Source: Paenibacillus flagellatus (GTDB taxonomy: Bacteria; Bacillota; Bacilli; Paenibacillales; NBRC-103111). From it: DNA of 64,000 bases. A program made the translations under genes and the position numbers. Shown in pieces: positions 60,316 to 64,000 of the stretch; position 1 is the first letter of the stretch, and each line of letters begins with the position of its first letter. Where the stretch lies: positions 1-64,000 of the forward strand of contig NZ_QJVJ01000016.1 of NCBI RefSeq assembly GCF_003217775.1. The letters are read 5' to 3'. Below the pieces are notes generated by a model. It made no database searches, was not told the DNA's origin, and worked only from the letters and a program-made list of their open reading frames with translations.

Positions 60316-62106
60316 TCATTCCGTCATCGCGAGGAACTGCTTCACGTCGGCGACGGCGAGGTCGACCGCGCTTTGCCAAAAGTCCGGCTGCGTCAAGTCG
60401 ACGCCGAGATGCTTCTCGGCAAGCCGCTCCACGGTCATGCTGCCCGTGTCCCGCAGCAGCGCGACGTAGCGGTCCTCGAACCCGGCGCCTTCCTTCTGCG
60501 CGACGGCGTACAGGCCGGAGCTGAACAAATAGCCGAACGTGTACGGGAAATTGTAGAACGGCACGCTCGTAATGTAAAAATGCAGCTTCGACGCCCAAAA
60601 ATGGGGATGATATTCGCTCAGCGCATCCTGGAACGCCCGGCGCTGCGCGCTCGTCATCAGCTCGTTCAGCTGCTCGACGCCCACCAGCCCGCCGCAGCGC
60701 AGCTCGTAGAACTCGGTCTCGAACAGGAAGCGCGCGTGGATGTTCATGAAAAACGCGACGGACCGTTGAATTTTATCCTCGAGCAGCGCAAGCCGCTCCG
60801 CGTCGGTCGACGCTTGCTTGACCGCCGCGTCCGAGACGATCATTTCCGCGAAGGTGGACGCCGTCTCCGCCACGTTCATCGCATACTCCTGCGCCAGCGC
60901 CGGCATGTCGTTCATGACGTGCTGATGGTACGCATGACCGAGCTCGTGCGCCAGCGTCGACACGTTCGACGCCGTGTTGGCGTACGTCATGAAGATGCGC
61001 GTCTGCCCCTTGATCGGAAACGACGTGCAAAACCCGCCGGGACGCTTGCCGGGGCGGTCCTCCGCCTCGATCCACCGCTCGGCGAACGCCATCTCGGCGA
61101 AATCGGCCATCTTCGGGCTGAACCGTCGGAACTGCTCCACGATCATGTCGGCCGCCGCGTCGAACGGGATATCGTTCCCCGCCTCGCCGACCGGCGCTTC
61201 GACGTCGTGCCACGACAGCGTGTCGAGGCCGAGCAGCTTCGCTTTCCGGTTCAAGTAGTCGACGAAGATCGGCTTGTTCCGTTCGATGACGTCCCACATG
61301 ACCGACAGCGTTTTCTCCGACATCCGATTGACGTCGAGCGGCTCCTTCAATATCGAGTCCCAGCCCCGGTGCTTGTACGTCTGAATGCGGAAGCCGGCGA
61401 GCCGGTTCAAGGCGTCGGCCGCGTAATCGGCCTGCTCGCCCCACGCTTTCTCCCATTCCGCGAACAGCCGCGTACGGACGTTCCGGTCCGGGCTGTGCAG
61501 CTTGTTCGCCGCTTGTCCGGCGGACAGCGCGGTGACGGAGCCGTTCTCCTCGAACTCGAGCTTGAACTTGCCGACGACCGTGTTGTACGCCTCGCCCCAG
61601 CCGTGATAACCGTCCACGGCCAAATCGCCGATGAGCGATTCCAGCTCGGGAGCCAGCTTCTCCTTCGCCAGCTGGCGGCGCTCGTCGATCGGGAAGGCGA
61701 CCGGGCGGAACGGCTCCGATTGCAGCAGCGCGCTCCAGTCCGAATCGGGCACCCGCTTCAGCAGCTCGTCGAATCGGGTCAGCACCGAGGAGAACGCCGC
61801 GCCGAGGGACGCGATTCGTCCGTTCAGCTGCACCGCCTTCTTATCGGCCTGGTTCTCCGAGGCGAGACAGCCGGCGAACGAATCCGCTTCGCGCAGCTTC
61901 AAAACGATGCTCTGCATCCGTTCGATCAGCGCGGCCAGCGTATCGGCGCCGGGCGCACCGTCCCGCTCCGCGGCGGAAGCCACGGCATCGCGGAACGATC
62001 CGATCTCGCGCTCCGTCTCCTCGAGAAACGCGGCGAACTGCGGGGAGGCGCTCCCCCCGGGGAAAAAGACGTCCAAATCCCAAACGAGGCTATACCGTTG
62101 CGTCAT
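60316..62106 (-). CDS. pepF: Oligoendopeptidase F (M3 family)
   Basis: 596-residue cytoplasmic zinc metallopeptidase that degrades short peptides. The zinc motif HELGH with following His (AHELGHAYHQHVMND, about 383-400) is intact, and the distant glutamate should lie about 25 residues later. The length is normal for PepF. AAAGGTGAG gives proper spacing to ATG 62106; the ATG two codons earlier is too close. It is monocistronic; the next gene is divergent with a 156-bp spacer. Confidence 0.92.
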   Translation of the reverse strand: MTQRYSLVWDLDVFFPGGSASPQFAAFLEETEREIGSFRDAVASAAERDGAPGADTLAALIERMQSIVLKLREADSFAGCLASENQADKKAVQLNGRIASLGAAFSSVLTRFDELLKRVPDSDWSALLQSEPFRPVAFPIDERRQLAKEKLAPELESLIGDLAVDGYHGWGEAYNTVVGKFKLEFEENGSVTALSAGQAANKLHSPDRNVRTRLFAEWEKAWGEQADYAADALNRLAGFRIQTYKHRGWDSILKEPLDVNRMSEKTLSVMWDVIERNKPIFVDYLNRKAKLLGLDTLSWHDVEAPVGEAGNDIPFDAAADMIVEQFRRFSPKMADFAEMAFAERWIEAEDRPGKRPGGFCTSFPIKGQTRIFMTYANTASNVSTLAHELGHAYHQHVMNDMPALAQEYAMNVAETASTFAEMIVSDAAVKQASTDAERLALLEDKIQRSVAFFMNIHARFLFETEFYELRCGGLVGVEQLNELMTSAQRRAFQDALSEYHPHFWASKLHFYITSVPFYNFPYTFGYLFSSGLYAVAQKEGAGFEDRYVALLRDTGSMTVERLAEKHLGVDLTQPDFWQSAVDLAVADVKQFLAMTE

Positions 62107-62209
62107 GGCCATCTCACCTTTCGTGTTATCGTTATGACAACATTAAACCATATTTCTCCGCAATTATGAAACGCGCGAACCGATTCGAGAATGCGGCCCG
62201 TCTGTTGTA

Positions 62210-62215
62210 TAATGG
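62210..62215 (+). promoter_or_regulatory. Candidate -10 box for the yycC gene
   Basis: TATAAT at 62210-62215 lies 47 bp before the gene. TTCGAG 18 bp upstream is a poor -35 box, so the call is tentative. Confidence 0.4.
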
Positions 62216-62262
62216 GTACAACGCGGCCAACCGCGATAAACTACGACCGGGAGGAACGTCCC

Positions 62263-62454
62263 ATGAGACCGTTGCAAATATCGCCCGAAACCGCCGTCAA
62301 GCTTGCGGAAGCGCTGCAAGTGCCGATCGAGCGGCTTATGCATATGCCCCAGCATATCCTGATCCAGAAGCTGGCCGAGCTGGCCCAGCAGCAACCCGGC
62401 GCGGATTCGGCCGACGGCTCCGGCTCCGGCGGGAAGAACGGACCGGCGTCATGA
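62263..62454 (+). CDS. yycC: YycC-like small protein
   Basis: 63-residue protein whose N-terminal half (MRPLQISPETAVKLAEALQV, then MHMPQHILIQKLAEL near 27-41) matches the conserved YycC family of Bacillales. The tail is Gly/Ser-rich. GGGAGG lies upstream of ATG 62263, so the longer frame from 62191 is not used. Its stop overlaps the start of the next gene by ATGA. Function is unknown; it is often near the yyc region, but other yyc genes are not seen here. Confidence 0.78.
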   Translation: MRPLQISPETAVKLAEALQVPIERLMHMPQHILIQKLAELAQQQPGADSADGSGSGGKNGPAS

Positions 62455-62687
62455 TTCCGTTTGAGAATACGCTGCCTTACGAAACGATCGGCCGAGACGT
62501 TTATCTCGTCGAATGCCCGTATTGCGGGGAACGCAACGTTCACCTGGCGCTCAAGACGAACGACCTCCAGCCGATCCGGGAAGGGCGCAAAAAGCTGATC
62601 GTGTTCCCCTGCTGCCGGGAAAAAATAACGGCCGTCGACGCGGACCGCGATTACTTGCTCGCCGACCGTATCGTCCGCCGCCGCTGA
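62451..62687 (+). CDS. Small zinc-ribbon-like protein downstream of yycC
   Basis: 78-residue protein with CPYCGERNVHLALK (Cys22 and Cys25) and FPCCREKI (Cys53 and Cys54), arranged as a minimal zinc ribbon. Translation is coupled to yycC through the ATGA overlap. I recognise no named function. The YycC pairing suggests that both act together. Confidence 0.72.
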   Translation: MIPFENTLPYETIGRDVYLVECPYCGERNVHLALKTNDLQPIREGRKKLIVFPCCREKITAVDADRDYLLADRIVRRR

Positions 62688-62813
62688 CCCGCCCATGGCG
62701 CCGATTTTTATGCGCAACGCCGGAGCCAAAAAGAGGATTTTCGATCCGCTCTATCGAATACTATACATTTTCACGGCACTGTATGCTGCAGCCTTCTCGG
62801 GAGCGATACGTTT

Positions 62814-63917
62814 ATGAACGATTTCCTCATTCCGGTGACGAACTCCTGCACCTTGATTACGCTAAGCTACGTCGCGATCAAGCTGCGAAACCGCGTAATC
62901 GGCGGCACGAACGAAATGGTGCTCGTTCCCCTGTTTACCGGACTCTCCTCCGTTCTCATGATGCTTTTGCCGATTCCGGCCGACTTGATCATCAACGATC
63001 TCCGGTACATTCCGATCATTATGGCGGGGCTGCGGCTCGGCTTGCCCGTGGCGCTCCTGTCGACGATTCCGCCCGCGGCGTACGGCCTATGGCTCCAGCA
63101 GCCGTATTTGATCTACGAGCTGCTGCACGGCTTGTTGTTCCCCGCCTTGATCAGCTCGTTTCTGCACCGGAAGGAATATCGTTCGGGCTTCGAGCCGCTG
63201 CGGCTCGTCGACGGGGTCAAAATCGCCGTTTTGCTGTTCGCCGTCAAGACGGCGGCCGGCATTTTGCTTTTCCGAAGCGACTGGCTCCATTATGCGGCGA
63301 TGAACGGCTACATGTTCGTCATTACGCTGCTGTGCCTGCTCGTCCTGATCGCGCTCCATAACGACGAGAACAAGACGTGGCTGCTGCAGCGCCAGCTCGA
63401 GCTGGAGGCGAACCAGGACCGGCTGACCGGACTGCCGAATTTTCGCAGCTTTTTGGAAATCGCCGGCAGCACGTTGAAGAAGCGGCGCATCAGCATTTTC
63501 ATGATCGACATCGATAATTTCAAAAACTTTAACGATACGCTCGGCCATCTGCAAGGCGACCAGCTGCTCCGCGAGGCGGGAAGCCTCATGCGGGGGACGA
63601 TCGGCGAGAAGGACTATATCGCGCGCTACGGCGGCGAAGAGTTCATCGTCATGTGCGACTCCGTCGACCGCAATCTGGTCGCATTTCTGGCCCATCGGCT
63701 GTGCGACGAAATCGCCGCGTACCCGTTCGTCGGCCGCGAGGTGCAACCGGATAAGGCGATCTCCATTTCGATCGGCATCGCCGTATCCGAGCGTCCCGGC
63801 GACGACCTGTACCGGCTCATCGCGGAAGCGGATCAGGCGCTGTACGTCTCCAAGCGAGGCGGCAAAAACCGCTATACGTTTTTCGACAATCGGGAGCCGC
63901 TTTCCCTCTATTCCTGA
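62814..63917 (+). CDS. Membrane diguanylate cyclase (5TM-Lyt-like plus GGDEF)
   Basis: 367-residue protein. Residues 1-180 contain about six hydrophobic segments resembling the 5TM-Lyt/7TM sensor of LytS-like proteins. The GGDEF domain (about 203-360) has an intact active site GGEEF (about 273-277) with DRLTGLPNFR earlier and DIDNFKNFND in the metal-binding region, so it can make cyclic di-GMP. The usual product-inhibition RxxD upstream of GGEEF is GEKD here, so the I-site arginine is missing. GGGAG precedes the ATG. Confidence 0.88.
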   Translation: MNDFLIPVTNSCTLITLSYVAIKLRNRVIGGTNEMVLVPLFTGLSSVLMMLLPIPADLIINDLRYIPIIMAGLRLGLPVALLSTIPPAAYGLWLQQPYLIYELLHGLLFPALISSFLHRKEYRSGFEPLRLVDGVKIAVLLFAVKTAAGILLFRSDWLHYAAMNGYMFVITLLCLLVLIALHNDENKTWLLQRQLELEANQDRLTGLPNFRSFLEIAGSTLKKRRISIFMIDIDNFKNFNDTLGHLQGDQLLREAGSLMRGTIGEKDYIARYGGEEFIVMCDSVDRNLVAFLAHRLCDEIAAYPFVGREVQPDKAISISIGIAVSERPGDDLYRLIAEADQALYVSKRGGKNRYTFFDNREPLSLYS

Positions 63918-63971
63918 ACGTCCTGTCGGTATCGTGCGGCGGGACGTTTGTCGCAGAAACGACGGCCATAC

Positions 63972-64000
63972 CAAAAAAGACCGGTCGCCCGGTCTTCTCT
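63972..64000 (+). terminator. Terminator of the diguanylate cyclase gene
   Basis: AGACCGG pairs with CCGGTCT around a short loop at the window edge, preceded by AAAAAA and followed by TCTCT. It may be bidirectional; the downstream gene lies outside the window. Confidence 0.65.

Noticed and set aside
1-64000. CRISPR arrays, tRNA and rRNA genes
   Set aside because: No regular direct repeats with spacers, no cloverleaf-like segments and no rRNA-like sequence were seen by eye. A tRNAscan or Rfam scan could still find something missed.

Overview
The window is high-GC Firmicute DNA from an endospore former, most likely a Paenibacillaceae member (Paenibacillus or Cohnella type). The evidence is two alpha/beta-type small acid-soluble spore proteins with sigma-G-like promoters, a CotF-like spore coat protein, a very large exported protein ending in three SLH repeats, LplB/YtcP-type sugar ABC importers paired with membrane-anchored AraC sensors, a T-box before trpS, and catabolite-control (cre) sites. 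No rRNA, tRNA, CRISPR array or prophage was found. The only mobile DNA is the 3' end of an IS3-family transposase at the left edge.

Layout. 1-4.1 kb: IS3 end, a kbl-tdh threonine degradation operon, and a branched-polyamine synthase (bpsA-like) gene with an unusual ~330-nt structured leader. 4.2-14.1 kb: M20 amidohydrolase, S-layer-type protein, tandem GNAT protein, and a divergent SDR/AraC pair. 14.2-25 kb: a sulfated-glycan locus on the minus strand with two ABC permeases, a lipoprotein solute receptor, three sulfatases and an AraC membrane sensor. It has two cre-like sites. 25-28.9 kb: MFS transporter, PhnP-like metallo-hydrolase, metallophosphoesterase and a CotF-like protein. 29-35 kb: a second carbohydrate ABC importer operon with cre control, and a convergent AraC sensor. 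35-39 kb: a heterodimeric ABC exporter of the BmrCD type. 39.5-43.5 kb: small proteins, a 122-bp tandem repeat, a YdjM-family membrane protein, a SASP, trpS and rpmG. 43.6-47.8 kb: moaB, then a COG0523 GTPase divergent from a His-rich permease and its partner protein, with two Zur-like boxes between them. 47.8-52 kb: aldose epimerase and sugar kinase, a lipoprotein pair, a second SASP and a Uma2-family protein. 52-57 kb: a three-gene sugar-acid operon (two Gfo/Idh/MocA oxidoreductases and an enolase-superfamily enzyme), divergent from a regulator that joins a GntR helix-turn-helix to a periplasmic-type sugar-binding domain. 57-64 kb: two orphan genes bracketed by identical terminators, a YvyF-like zinc/HTH protein, a chemoreceptor without an extracellular sensor, oligoendopeptidase F, YycC plus a small zinc-ribbon protein, and a membrane diguanylate cyclase.

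The dominant theme is scavenging of plant or algal carbohydrate: two CUT1-type importers with AraC sensors, three sulfatases, sugar-acid enzymes, and CcpA-type sites. A second theme is metal handling, shown by the Zur-boxed GTPase and permease and an rpmG product that has lost half its zinc cysteines. Start codons were chosen by Shine-Dalgarno spacing. Several are TTG or GTG and lie inside longer open frames.
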